A stretch of DNA of 64,000 nucleotides. It comes from Palsa-504 sp963744575 (GTDB taxonomy: Bacteria > Actinomycetota > Actinomycetes > Streptosporangiales > Streptosporangiaceae). Under the pieces are notes generated by a model, which worked only from the letters and a program-made list of their open reading frames with translations, searched no databases and was not told the origin of the DNA. Within the stretch, counting starts at the first letter, position 1; each line of letters opens with the position of its first letter. The position numbers were made by a program, and so were the translations under genes. The stretch is from the NCBI GenBank assembly GCA_963744575.1, contig CAVUUF010000003.1, positions 1 to 64,000 on the forward strand, given 5' to 3'. Shown piece by piece: positions 24,150-32,170 of the stretch.

Positions 24150-25151
24150 ATGGCTGCGGGCATGAAGGACGTGGCCAGCCTGGCCGGGGTGGCGGTCGGC
24201 ACGGTCTCCAACGTGCTGAACCATCCTCATCTGGTGCGGCCGCTGACCCGCGCTCGCGTCGAGGCCGCGATGGAGGAACTCGGCTTCATACCGAACGGAT
24301 CCGCGCGTCAGCTCCGGGCCGGCCGGAGCCGCTGTCTCGGGCTGGTCGTGCTCGACGTCACCAACCCGTTCTTCACCGAAGTAGCCCGCGGCGCGGAGGA
24401 CTATGCGCAGGCCGCGGGGTACGCGGTGATCCTGTGCAACTCGGACGAGGCGGTCGACAAGGAACGCAGGTACCTGCGCGTGCTGCAGGAGCAGCGGGTG
24501 CGCGGCATCCTCATCACCCCGGTCCACGGCCGGGCGCTCGAACTGCGGCGCATCCGCGAACGCGGCACCCCGGTCGTGCTGCTCGACCGGCCCGGTTCTG
24601 CTGGGCAGTGCTCGGTGGCCGTTGATGACCGGCGCGGCGGCGAGATCGCGGTTACCCACCTACTCGGTCTGGGGCACCGGAGCATCGCCCTGGTCAACGG
24701 TCCGACCGCGATCCGCCAGTGCGCCGACCGGCGTCAGGGCGCCCGCCGCGCGGTGGAACGGGCCGGCCTCGACCCGACGTCGGTGCTCAGCGAGATTACC
24801 GTGCCGACGATGAACGCGCGGGCCGGCGCTGCGGCCGCCGGCGACCTGCTCGGAGCGGAGACAAAGCCGACCGCCGTGTTCTGCGCCAACGACATGCTGG
24901 CCCTCGGGCTGCTGCGGCGGCTGAGCCTGGCCGGGGCGACGGTGCCCGGCGACCTCGCCGTGGTCGGCTATGACGACATCGAGTTCGCCGCCGACGCCGC
25001 CGTGCCGCTCACCTCGGTGCGCCAGCCCAAGTACCAGCTCGGCCGCGCGGCCGCCGAGCTTCTGCTCGACGAGGCCGACCGGCCCGCCGAACACGAGCAC
25101 CGCCGCATCGTCTTCAAGCCCGAACTGGTGGCGCGGGCCAGCAGCGGCTGA
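24150..25151 (+). CDS. LacI-family transcriptional regulator of the rhamnose locus
   Basis: A 333-aa repressor. The N-terminal helix-turn-helix is MKDVASLAGVAVGTVSNVLN with the hinge helix GSARQLRAGRSRCLGLVV. The C-terminal half is a periplasmic-binding-protein-like effector domain (NPFFTEVARGAEDYA, then VVGYDDIEFAADAAVPLTSV). GGAGGG at 24141 lies close to ATG 24150; ATG 24162 is an alternative with longer spacing. It is divergent from the importer operon and shares its operator. By position it most likely represses rhaT-rhaB and itself. The effector is inferred, not seen. Confidence 0.93.
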   Translation: MAAGMKDVASLAGVAVGTVSNVLNHPHLVRPLTRARVEAAMEELGFIPNGSARQLRAGRSRCLGLVVLDVTNPFFTEVARGAEDYAQAAGYAVILCNSDEAVDKERRYLRVLQEQRVRGILITPVHGRALELRRIRERGTPVVLLDRPGSAGQCSVAVDDRRGGEIAVTHLLGLGHRSIALVNGPTAIRQCADRRQGARRAVERAGLDPTSVLSEITVPTMNARAGAAAAGDLLGAETKPTAVFCANDMLALGLLRRLSLAGATVPGDLAVVGYDDIEFAADAAVPLTSVRQPKYQLGRAAAELLLDEADRPAEHEHRRIVFKPELVARASSG

Positions 25152-25169
25152 CGTGAGGCCGGCCTGCGC

Positions 25170-25769
25170 CTACCGCCGGGAACGCCAGTCCGGTCCCTTC
25201 GCCAGCCATTCCGCTCCCCACGCGGCCAGCCTGCGCCGGACCAGCACCTGGTGGATCAGCGTGCCGGTCACCAGCACCGCGCTGGCGACGGCGATGACGG
25301 CGAGCACCCTGGCCAGCTGAGCCCGGCTCATGACCTGTGCCTGCTGCAATGGCGGATCGGTCAGCTCGCCAGCCCGGTCGATCCACACCATCACCGTGCC
25401 GCCCGTCGCCGTCCCGTCGGGCACGAACACCGGGGCGGTGCGCAGCTGGCCGTCCGGCGCCTTCCACCGGACCTCCACGTTCGCGCCCGGGCCCGACGCG
25501 CTCCAGCCCGGCACGGCCCGCAGCAGGGTGGCCGGGACCTGATGCACGAGGGCCCGCTCCACCCTGGCTTCTCGCATATACGCCGGGTAAGCCCAGCTTC
25601 CGGCGAAGTGCCAGGCGAGCGGGGCGCCGACCAGGAAGGCCGCGAACAACAGGCCGATGATGGCTGCTTCCACCCGGTCCGACGTGCGGCGCAGCGGATT
25701 GCGGTCCGGTCGCCAGCCGCGCATCAGCCTGCGCAGCCGGCTGCCGCGCGGAGGGCGTCGTGGTCCCAT
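25170..25769 (-). CDS. Rv1733c-like membrane protein
   Basis: A 199-aa protein from ATG 25769 (MGPRRPPRG). An in-frame ATG 30 bp upstream is less likely. Two membrane segments, at about 36-58 (AAIIGLLFAAFLVGAPLAW) and about 155-178 (LARVLAVIAVASAVLVTGTLI), flank a non-cytoplasmic domain. That domain has VEVRWKAPDGQLRTAPVFVP and TGGTVMVWIDRAGELTDPP. This layout matches the actinobacterial Rv1733c family. The function is unknown; the M. tuberculosis member belongs to the dormancy regulon. The product is basic at both ends. It is convergent with the LacI gene, 18 bp apart. Confidence 0.8.
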   Translation of the reverse strand: MGPRRPPRGSRLRRLMRGWRPDRNPLRRTSDRVEAAIIGLLFAAFLVGAPLAWHFAGSWAYPAYMREARVERALVHQVPATLLRAVPGWSASGPGANVEVRWKAPDGQLRTAPVFVPDGTATGGTVMVWIDRAGELTDPPLQQAQVMSRAQLARVLAVIAVASAVLVTGTLIHQVLVRRRLAAWGAEWLAKGPDWRSRR

Positions 25770-26063
25770 CGATCTCACCACCTCAGCTGGGTAGCACACA
25801 CCGCCTGGCCTGCCGTCCCTGGTGCTGCACCCCTGCAGCTAGAGCTTATCTCCCGGTCGCGACGGCCGGGACGGGTCGCGGCGGGCGGGACGGCCCATCC
25901 GCACCGGAACGCCCCGCGCTGACCACCCCCATGCCGGGCCGAACGGTGCCGTCACCAGGCCCCGCTGACCGCCTGCCGTAACGCTCGGCGCACCCGGAGC
26001 ACCACGGTGTTCCAGGGCAGGTGATGGCCGCCGGACGTTTGGCCAGGCAACCGGAGGAGCGAT

Positions 26064-26190
26064 ATGCGGGCCGAGGTTCAGCTGATCGCCTACGCGGACC
26101 GCTTCGGCGGTGAGCTGGCCGGCATGCGAGCCCTGCTCGACGGGCCACTCGGCGGCCTGTTCGGCGGAATCCACGTACTGCCGTTCTACC
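26064..26190 (+). pseudogene. GH13 sucrose phosphorylase-like, N-terminal fragment
   Basis: ATG 26064 has a good GGAGGAG site. The first 40 codons read VQLIAYADRFGGELAGMRAL, then LDGPLGGLFGGIHVLPFYRP. This is the start of GH13 subfamily 18 enzymes (sucrose and glucosylglycerate phosphorylases). The catalytic barrel is missing. Homology stops near 26190 and another frame (ALTAADAGPLLTWLEHRPGN, stop 26280) takes over from an unknown gene. This is a clean 3' deletion of a gene that must once have been about 1.5-1.7 kb. Confidence 0.7.
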
Positions 26191-26230
26191 GTCCTGCACG
26201 CGCTGACCGCGGCCGACGCCGGGCCGCTGC

Positions 26231-26563
26231 TCACCTGGCTGGAGCACCGGCCCGGCAACTGCCGTCCCGGATCGTCATGACCTGGTCGCGGGATGACGAC
26301 AGGCCGTCCTCGACGCCGACGTCGGGCAGCGGCAGCTCTTCGGCGCTCCCCGGCACCGAACGTACCTCCGGCATCGCCCGCCGCAACCCGGCCAGCATCT
26401 GCGGGTCGGGTTCCGCCGCGGTCACGTCGGCGCCCAGCCGGGCCAGCATCGCGGTCAGCTTGCCGGTCCCCGCGCCGAGGTCGGCGACCCGGACCGGCTG
26501 GCGGTCACCGGCCGGCTCGAGCGCCCACCGGACCGCGGCCTCGGCGTGGTCGGGCCGGCTCGT
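26231..26563 (-). pseudogene. SAM-dependent methyltransferase, internal fragment
   Basis: The minus frame bounded by a stop at 26564 reads SRPDHAEAAVRWALEPAGD, then motif I VADLGAGTGKLTAMLARLG. It continues with DVTAAEPDPQMLAGLRRAMP and GSAEELPLPD, a class I methyltransferase core up to about residue 90. The front 20-25 residues and the whole second half are missing. The tail (GLSSSRDQ and beyond) is unrelated. It faces the GH13 fragment, so both were probably cut by one rearrangement near 26200-26290. Confidence 0.7.
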
Positions 26564-26576
26564 TCACCCGGCGAGC

Positions 26577-27035
26577 CTATTCGGCCAGATGCCGGGCGTC
26601 GTAGGCGGCCCGGGCGGCCTCGATCTCGGGCAGGTGGCTGTCCGCCCAGCTGACCAGCTCGCCGATGGTGTCGAGGAGGGTGCGTCCCATCGGGGTGAGC
26701 GCGTACTCGACGCGAGGCGGGATGACCGGGTGGATGGTCCTGGTGACGATGCCGTCCCGCTCCAGGCCGCGCAGCGTCACCGTAAGCATCCTGGCGGTGA
26801 TGCCGTCGACGGACCGTTGCAGTTCGGTGAAGCGCATGGTGCCCTGCCCGAGCAGGTCGATGACCAGCATTGACCATTTGTCGCCGACGCGCTGCAGGAC
26901 CTCCCGCGCGCGGCAGGCCGTCGGCTGGACGACCGCCGCCGGCTCGCTCGCCGCCCCCGGATCACAGGCGGCCTCCGGCGGCAGGCCAAACGCCTCTGAT
27001 GGCTCGTGGCCCGGGGCGGCTGGCCCGGAATTCAC
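26577..27035 (-). CDS. HxlR-family transcriptional regulator
   Basis: A 152-aa winged-helix DNA-binding protein. After a Pro/Ala-rich 40 residues the HxlR domain is complete: CRAREVLQRVGDKWSMLVID, FTELQRSVDGITARMLTVTL and RGLERDGIVTRTIHPVIPPR, then VEYALTPMGRTLLDTIGEL. Relatives sense thiol, quinone or aldehyde stress; the first Cys (Cys41) sits where the redox Cys of HypR/QorR-type members lies (known family feature; role here inferred). It is divergent from the yceI gene, which it probably controls. Confidence 0.92.
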   Translation of the reverse strand: MNSGPAAPGHEPSEAFGLPPEAACDPGAASEPAAVVQPTACRAREVLQRVGDKWSMLVIDLLGQGTMRFTELQRSVDGITARMLTVTLRGLERDGIVTRTIHPVIPPRVEYALTPMGRTLLDTIGELVSWADSHLPEIEAARAAYDARHLAE

Positions 27036-27060
27036 GACATTCCCTCCCCTGGTACCACAC

Positions 27061-27122
27061 CAGGTTACTCGCAGGTTCCGCTGCGGCCTAGTGCTTGACT
27101 GTTCAACCAGAATCAGGTTACT
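27061..27122. promoter_or_regulatory. Paired CAGGTTACT boxes between hxlR and yceI genes
   Basis: CAGGTTACT occurs exactly twice, at 27061-27069 and 27114-27122. A partial copy CAGGTTCC follows at 27072. The second copy overlaps the -10 region of the yceI promoter. The arrangement suits autoregulation by the HxlR protein (inference). Confidence 0.4.
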
Positions 27123-27124
27123 TT
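27095..27124 (+). promoter_or_regulatory. Probable housekeeping promoter of the yceI gene
   Basis: TTGACT (27095-27100), an 18-bp spacer and TACTTT (27119-27124) give a sigma-70-like promoter. The yceI ATG is 62 bp downstream behind GGAGG (27178-27182). Confidence 0.5.
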
Positions 27125-27186
27125 AAAGAAGCTAGATACGCTAGCGAAGTCGCATACGACTGATAAGTACCTACTCTGGAGGAACG

Positions 27187-27756
27187 ATGACCGAGACCGC
27201 CGTGGAGATTCCCGGCTATGTCGCAGGGACCTGGACCATTGACCCGGTGCACTCCGAGGTGTCCTTCGTGGTCAGGCACATGATGGTGAGCAAGGTCCGC
27301 GGCCGTTTCGACAAGTTCGAGGGGACCATCATCACCGCCCCGGACCCGCTGCAGTCGAGCGTCACCGCCACCGTGGACCTGAGCTCGGTGAACACCGGCG
27401 AGCCCAACCGGGACAACCACATCAGGAGCGCGGACTTCTTCGAGGTCGAGTCGCATCCCACGATGACGTTCCGCTCCACCGGGGTCCGTCCGGACGGTGA
27501 GAACTTCCTGCTCGACGGCGACCTCACCATCCGCGGCACCACCCGGCCGGTCACGCTGAAGCTCGAGGTCAACGGCTTCGGTCCGGACCCCATGGGCGGC
27601 ACCCGGGCGGGCTTCTCCGCCTCCGGCGAGATCAACCGGCACGATTTCGGCGTCAGCTTCAACGGCCCCATACCCGGCGTTCCCGGCGGCGTAATGGTCA
27701 GCGAGAAGGTCACGATCAACATCGAGGCCGAGGGCGTCCTGAACAAGGACCAGTAA
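27187..27756 (+). CDS. YceI-family lipocalin-like protein
   Basis: A 189-aa protein of the YceI fold, a long beta barrel that binds isoprenoid or lipid molecules. Family landmarks are WTIDPVHSEVSFVVRHMMVS, VRGRFDKFEGTI, NRDNHIRSADFFEVESHPTM (the DxHLxSxDFFD-type segment) and LTIRGTTRPVTLKLE. No signal peptide is seen, so it should be cytoplasmic, as usual in actinobacteria. It pairs with a divergent HxlR regulator, an arrangement often linked to stress responses. Two hairpins follow the stop. Confidence 0.93.
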   Translation: MTETAVEIPGYVAGTWTIDPVHSEVSFVVRHMMVSKVRGRFDKFEGTIITAPDPLQSSVTATVDLSSVNTGEPNRDNHIRSADFFEVESHPTMTFRSTGVRPDGENFLLDGDLTIRGTTRPVTLKLEVNGFGPDPMGGTRAGFSASGEINRHDFGVSFNGPIPGVPGGVMVSEKVTINIEAEGVLNKDQ

Positions 27757-27763
27757 GACCGTC

Positions 27764-27807
27764 CGTCGTGGGCCGGGGAACCGCAGGGCGGCCTCCGGCC
27801 CACGACG
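27764..27807 (+). terminator. 13-bp perfect hairpin after yceI
   Basis: CGTCGTGGGCCGG (27764-27776) pairs exactly with 27795-27807 around an 18-nt loop. It starts 8 bp after the yceI stop. Confidence 0.6.
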
Positions 27808-27830
27808 CCGGCCGGGTGACCCGGCCGCGC

Positions 27831-27859
27831 CGGGCCGACCGGCCCGCTTTCTCTTTTTC
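27831..27859 (+). terminator. Rho-independent terminator with T-tract
   Basis: CGGGCC (27831-27836), a GACC loop and GGCCCG (27841-27846) are followed by CTTTCTCTTTTTC. This is one of the few T-tract terminators in the window. It backs up the hairpin at 27764. Confidence 0.7.
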
Positions 27860-27890
27860 GGGGCCGAACGGCCTGGGCGCGTGCCCCGGC

Positions 27891-28169
27891 TCAGCTGACG
27901 ACGCTGTGCTTGACCAGGTAGTCGAGGTAGAGCGGGCGCAGCGCCTCGGCCACCTCGCCCTCTCCGGAGTCGATCGCGTCGTCGATCAGCACGGAGAGAT
28001 GGCTTACGTCCCGGCCGGCCTCGATCGTATTTCCCTCGGAGGCTTCGGCCGCCGGGATGGCGCGCAGCAGTTCCCAGAGGAACTCGACATCCAGGTGGTG
28101 CAGCGCGCGCCGCACGGCGAGGCCGTGCAGCTCACGCGAGGAAAGCGCGTCCAGTTCATCACGGGTCAC
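27891..28169 (-). CDS. Small conserved helical protein, 92 aa
   Basis: ATG 28169 to TGA 27891. The product is acidic and mostly helical (MTRDELDALSSRELHGLAVR, then RALHHLDVEFLWELLRAIPA), with the tail ALRPLYLDYLVKHSVVS. No domain is recognised, but the regular pattern and codon use speak for a real gene of an uncharacterised actinobacterial family. It lies just downstream of malQ on the same strand (42 bp), so it may share its transcript. No membrane segment is present. Confidence 0.6.
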   Translation of the reverse strand: MTRDELDALSSRELHGLAVRRALHHLDVEFLWELLRAIPAAEASEGNTIEAGRDVSHLSVLIDDAIDSGEGEVAEALRPLYLDYLVKHSVVS

Positions 28170-28211
28170 GGGTGGACTCTACCGCCTCTTCCCGCCGCCG
28201 CTCTGCCTGGG

Positions 28212-30038
28212 TCAGCGCAGGCCGCCGGCCACGGCGGCCGCCACGGCGCGGACCCCGGGGTGCGCGGGCAGGTCGTCGAGCAGCACCGGCTGCCCGTCGG
28301 CGTCGGCCAGCGGGATCCGCCAGTTGGGGTACTCGTCCACCGTGCCCGGCATGTTCTGCGGGCGCCGCTCGCCGACGGCGTCGGCCAGGGACACGCCGAT
28401 CAGCACCGCCGGGGTCCGGGTCAGGTAGGCGTACAGCGCGACGGTGAACTCCTCCGGCGACGGGCGGTCCCCCCCGGGGAGGAGGTCCTCGCCTGCCAGC
28501 GTCGCCAGCCATCTGGTCAGGTCGGCCTGGGCCGTGGCCTGTTCCTCGGCCTCCGGCCGGGTCAGCAGGCCGAGCTTGGCCCGGATGGTGACCTGGTCGC
28601 AGGTGAGGAACGCCGCCGCCGGGGGCATGTCATGCGTGCCGACCGTGGCCAGGCAGCCGCGCCGCCACCCGCGCGGCCTGCGCGGGGTACCGTCGGCCCG
28701 GCGCTCGAACCACAGCATGGACGTGCCGAGGACCCGGCGTTCGGCCAGGAATTTCCCCAGCCAGGGCTCCACCGTGCCGAGATCCTCGCCGATCGCCACC
28801 GCGCCGGCCCGCGCCGCCTCGGCGGCCAGCACGCCGCCCATCAGCTCATGGTCGTACCGCACGTACGTGCCGGATTCCGGCGACATCCCGGCTGGTATCC
28901 ACCACAGCCGGGCCAGGCCCATGACGTGGTCCACGCGCAGGCCGCCGGCGCCGCCCGTGTTGGCCGCGATCAGTTCGGCCAGCGGGCGGCCCGCCTGGGC
29001 CGCGAGCCGTCCCGGATGCCACGGCGGCAGCGTCCAGTTCTGGCCCCGCTGGTTGAACTCGTCCGGCGGCGCGCCCACGCTGATGCCGGGAACGATGACA
29101 TCCTGGCGCGCCCAGGCGTCCGCGCCACCGGGATGCGCGCCGACCGCGAGGTCGGTGATGACGCCGATGGTCATGCCGGCCCGGCGGGCGGCGTGCTGCG
29201 CCGCGGCGAACTGCCCGGCCACCAGCCACTGCACCCAGGCGTGGAACCCGATCCGGTCGGCCAGCGTCCGCCTCAGCGCGGTGACCTCCGCCGAACCCGG
29301 ATCGGTCAGCGCCGCGGGCCAGGACCGCCAGTCCGGCCCGTGCACCTCGGCGATGGCGCACCACGCCGCCCAGTCGCTGGCGATGCGCGGGTCCCGGGCC
29401 AGGAACCCGTCGAGTTCGGCCCGGCGGCTCGCGGTCGGCGGCACCGTGCGGATCAGTTCGAGCGCGGCGCGCTTGGCGGCCCACACCGCATCCCGGTCGA
29501 TGAGCGCCGCGGTGGCGCTCGCGGCGCGCAGCGGGGCGGCCAGCGCCTCGACCCGGGCCCGGTCGGAGGCGTTCAGGCCCCGGTATTCGGGGATGTCCTC
29601 GATGCGCAGGTAGAGCGGGCTGATCTGACGGCGGCTCATCGGCAGGTAGGGAGACGGGCTGACCGGCGGCCGCGGCTCAGCCGCGTGCAGCGGGTTGACC
29701 AGCACGAAGTCCGCGCCGAGCGCGCCGCCGCTCCACCCGGCGAGGTCGGCCAGGTCGTGCAGGTCGCCATGCCCCCAGGAGGCGCGCGAACGCACCGAGT
29801 AGAGCTGCACCGCGAAACCCCACGACCGGCGCGCCGGGAACGGCGCCACCGCGGCCCCGGGCCCGGAAGACGCGACTGCCCCCACCCGGCCGCCCGCCGC
29901 CCCGTTCTCGCCGAGTGCGCCGAGGACCGCGGCCAGCGTCTCATCCGGCACCTCGACGATGCGGCCACGCCAGTTCTGATAGGTGACCGCCACGCCGCGC
30001 GCCTGCGCCCCGCGGATGAGTTCTGCGCGTCCTGTCAT
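28212..30038 (-). CDS. malQ: 4-alpha-glucanotransferase (amylomaltase)
   Basis: A 608-aa GH77 enzyme that transfers alpha-1,4-glucan segments in maltodextrin and glycogen metabolism. Family landmarks are SWGFAVQLYSVRSRASWGHG, NPLHAAEPRPPVSPSPYLP and GVITDLAVGAHPGGADAW. GGLRVDHVMGLARLWW holds the nucleophile Asp, GEDLGTVEP the acid/base Glu, and GTHDMPP the third carboxylate. ATG 30038 (MTGRAELIRG) is preferred to a start 66 bp upstream. Length fits the group with a short N-terminal domain. The product is soluble, and no other maltose genes are nearby. Confidence 0.93.
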   Translation of the reverse strand: MTGRAELIRGAQARGVAVTYQNWRGRIVEVPDETLAAVLGALGENGAAGGRVGAVASSGPGAAVAPFPARRSWGFAVQLYSVRSRASWGHGDLHDLADLAGWSGGALGADFVLVNPLHAAEPRPPVSPSPYLPMSRRQISPLYLRIEDIPEYRGLNASDRARVEALAAPLRAASATAALIDRDAVWAAKRAALELIRTVPPTASRRAELDGFLARDPRIASDWAAWCAIAEVHGPDWRSWPAALTDPGSAEVTALRRTLADRIGFHAWVQWLVAGQFAAAQHAARRAGMTIGVITDLAVGAHPGGADAWARQDVIVPGISVGAPPDEFNQRGQNWTLPPWHPGRLAAQAGRPLAELIAANTGGAGGLRVDHVMGLARLWWIPAGMSPESGTYVRYDHELMGGVLAAEAARAGAVAIGEDLGTVEPWLGKFLAERRVLGTSMLWFERRADGTPRRPRGWRRGCLATVGTHDMPPAAAFLTCDQVTIRAKLGLLTRPEAEEQATAQADLTRWLATLAGEDLLPGGDRPSPEEFTVALYAYLTRTPAVLIGVSLADAVGERRPQNMPGTVDEYPNWRIPLADADGQPVLLDDLPAHPGVRAVAAAVAGGLR

Positions 30039-30178
30039 CGCACCAGTCTGCCCGAAGCAGGTCCCGGAAAAGCCGGGAGCACGGCCTCGCGCAAATCCAA
30101 CCAAGAGCTGGTCATCTCAGTCCCAAAGCCAGAAGGATTCCGCAAACTGCGGATCCCAGGGAGCACAGGACGTCAGCC

Positions 30179-30763
30179 ATGAAGTACCTCACCAGGACCA
30201 CCCGGCGAATCATCGCCACCGCCTCCATGACCGGACTAATCGCCGCCGCCGCCTTCGCGACAACCCCGTCAGGCACCGCGCTCGCGGCCGGCACCACGCG
30301 CGCCGCGGCGGCCAGCATCCCCGCGTGCACCGCCGCCGGCCTCGGCGTCTGGGTCGCCATCGAGCAGGGCAACGGGGCGGCCGGAACCATCTACTACCCG
30401 TTGCAGTTCACCAACCTGAGCGGGCACACCTGCTCCCTGTACGGCTTCCCCGGCGTCTCCGCGATCAGCCGTAACGGGCACCAACTCGGCAGCCCTGCGG
30501 GCTGGGGCGCCAGGAACCCGATCCATACCGTCATCCTCGTGCCAGGCGCGACCGCGCACGCGATCCTGGCCTACCACAACGCGGTCGTGACCACCGAGCC
30601 CGGTTGCGACCCCGTGTACTCCACGTTCGGGCTGCGCGTCTACCCGCCAAACCAGTACACCGCCACGTACGCCGCGTTTGGCCTGGAGGCGTGCTCCCAC
30701 GCGGCACCCGTCTACATGAACGTCGGGCCCATCCTGCCTGAAGCGGGGACGATCAACGGCTGA
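30179..30763 (+). CDS. Secreted DUF4232 protein
   Basis: A 194-aa exported protein. The signal peptide has an Arg-rich start (MKYLTRTTRRI) and a hydrophobic core ending in AFATTPSGTALA. The mature part is one DUF4232 beta-sandwich: FTNLSGHTCSLYGFPGVSAI with the conserved C..Y/FPGV pattern, VLVPGATAHAILAYHNA and a paired Cys near EPGCDPVY and LEACSHAA. The function of DUF4232 is unknown. It is monocistronic, ends at a strong bidirectional terminator, and is divergent from malQ with a 140-bp spacer. Confidence 0.85.
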   Translation: MKYLTRTTRRIIATASMTGLIAAAAFATTPSGTALAAGTTRAAAASIPACTAAGLGVWVAIEQGNGAAGTIYYPLQFTNLSGHTCSLYGFPGVSAISRNGHQLGSPAGWGARNPIHTVILVPGATAHAILAYHNAVVTTEPGCDPVYSTFGLRVYPPNQYTATYAAFGLEACSHAAPVYMNVGPILPEAGTING

Positions 30764-30779
30764 CCGCCGGGTCGGTTAC

Positions 30780-30818
30780 GCCGCCGTCCCGGGGCTCTCC
30801 GCGACCCGGGACGGCGGC
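30780..30818. terminator. Bidirectional 14-bp perfect hairpin
   Basis: GCCGCCGTCCCGGG (30780-30793) is exactly complementary to 30805-30818, with an 11-nt loop. It sits between the convergent DUF4232 and Ddn-like genes and can serve both. Confidence 0.7.
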
Positions 30819-30829
30819 ATCTGGCTGCG

Positions 30830-31279
30830 TCAGCTTCCCGCGACCGGCTCCAGGACGAACACCGGGATCTCCCGGGTGGTCTTCTGCTGGTACTCCGCGT
30901 AAGGCGGGAACGCGGCGACCGCCCGCTTCCACCACCCGGCGCGCTCGTCGCCGGTGACCTCGCGGGCCACCATGTCCTGCTTGCGCGGGCCGTCCTGAAC
31001 TTCCACCCGCGGGTTGGCGCGCACGTTGTAGTACCACAGCGGGTGCGCCGGAGCGCCGCCCTTGGACGCCACCATGGCGTACCGGCCGTCGTCCTCCACC
31101 CGCATCACCGGCGTCTTGCGCACCTTGCCGCTGCTGACGCCCTTGTTGGTCACGATCACCACGGGCAGGCCGGTGTCCCGCAGCGTCGTGCCCTGGGTCC
31201 CGCCCGAACTCTCATACAACTCGACCTGATCACGCACCCAGGCCGCGGCGCTCGGCTCGTATTCTCCGTCAACTGGCAT
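30830..31279 (-). CDS. Deazaflavin (F420)-dependent nitroreductase-family protein
   Basis: A 149-aa split-barrel protein of the Ddn/FDOR-A group, which uses reduced F420 (known for the family). Landmarks are WVRDQVELYESSGGTQGTTL, VVIVTNKGVSSGKVRKTPVM, MVASKGGAPAHPLWYYNVRA (the conserved ASxGGAPxHPxWYxNL segment) and NPRVEVQDGPRK. ATG 31279 (MPVDGEYEP) is preferred to a start 15 bp upstream. The natural substrate is unknown; relatives reduce quinones and activate nitro compounds. The host should therefore make F420. Confidence 0.92.
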   Translation of the reverse strand: MPVDGEYEPSAAAWVRDQVELYESSGGTQGTTLRDTGLPVVIVTNKGVSSGKVRKTPVMRVEDDGRYAMVASKGGAPAHPLWYYNVRANPRVEVQDGPRKQDMVAREVTGDERAGWWKRAVAAFPPYAEYQQKTTREIPVFVLEPVAGS

Positions 31280-31327
31280 ACCCACAGTCAACACCAGGAA
31301 CCCACAGCCCCGCGTGCCGGGTCGCGC

Positions 31328-32122
31328 TTACGCGGCATTGGGTCGCGGTGCCATGAACCCAGCCGCACTGCCGACGATGAACCTGGTGTAAGTGTGAAGC
31401 ACAATGCCGACTCGGCCCGCGATGACCCGGCTCGGGATCAGGTAAATCGTGAGGTCGCCGTCCACGATGAAAAACCAGTCGATCAACTCCGGATCGTAGG
31501 GGATCCGCCGTTCCCGGTTGCCGATCGAATGTGGCCTTCGGCCCACCCCCACCGTCCAGCCGTCCTTGCCATAGCACGTCGTCGTCTTGACCTGTACGCG
31601 CTTGATCCCTCCTGGCATAGCCACCAGCAGGTCATAGACCGCAGGTTCCAAAGGGATCGCTACGTTGAACCCGCACAAGGAAAACCATGACGCTGCGATA
31701 GATGTGGCCGCGTCACGCAGATAACGGAGGTCCGGTTTCACCTCGGCAGCTCCCGGCAAGTCTCCGCTAGGGTCCTCTAGGTGCATGAGGCTCAGTCCAA
31801 GGCGCACCGCATGAGCCTTGATCCGTAGCCGCTCACCCCCGCTACGCGGCGCCAAGCAGAGCATGGTCAACAATTCGTCCCAGGACTGCGCGTCGACGAC
31901 CGCCCGCCTCAACTGCGCATCGGACCAAGTGCGCTTTCCCCTGAAATGGGATGTGTCAAGTCCGAGACGGGCGACGTGACGCCTTACCGTCCGTATAGCT
32001 CCAGCGGAGTTGGCGTTCAGGCCGAGCACGCGCATTACGTCGCGCCAGTTCGCCGACGCCGCGACAGCATCCTTCAGCTGGGCATCGGACCAGGTTCGTT
32101 CTGACTTGCCAGATATGGTCAT
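31328..32122 (-). CDS. PD-(D/E)XK endonuclease-like protein with two N-terminal DNA-binding repeats
   Basis: A 264-aa protein. Residues 9-60 and 65-114 are two copies of a helix-turn-helix-like repeat (TWSDAQLKDAVAASANWRDV... and TWSDAQLRRAVVDAQSWDEL...), each ending near a RLGL segment. Residues about 130-225 are a nuclease fold: AASWFSLCGFNVAIPLEP, YDLLVAMPGG with Asp164, and RVQVKT with Gln177 and Lys179, the D-QxK catalytic set. This matches the group I-intron/homing-type PD-(D/E)XK family. Base composition is lower in GC than that of its neighbours. It starts 49 bp downstream of tRNA-Pro on the same strand, pointing to horizontal gain. Confidence 0.75.
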   Translation of the reverse strand: MTISGKSERTWSDAQLKDAVAASANWRDVMRVLGLNANSAGAIRTVRRHVARLGLDTSHFRGKRTWSDAQLRRAVVDAQSWDELLTMLCLAPRSGGERLRIKAHAVRLGLSLMHLEDPSGDLPGAAEVKPDLRYLRDAATSIAASWFSLCGFNVAIPLEPAVYDLLVAMPGGIKRVQVKTTTCYGKDGWTVGVGRRPHSIGNRERRIPYDPELIDWFFIVDGDLTIYLIPSRVIAGRVGIVLHTYTRFIVGSAAGFMAPRPNAA

Positions 32123-32170
32123 GTCTCGACCATAACGTTCGACACCGACATTCTGAATTTGTTCGAAAAA

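Noticed and set aside
27768..30182. Open frame of 804 codons on the plus strand across malQ
   Set aside because: Antisense to malQ, whose catalytic motifs are intact; no domain recognised.
32123..32170. Attachment-site duplication of the tRNA-Pro 3' end beside the nuclease gene
   Set aside because: No second copy of the tRNA end was found near either end of the gene, and no integrase is present.
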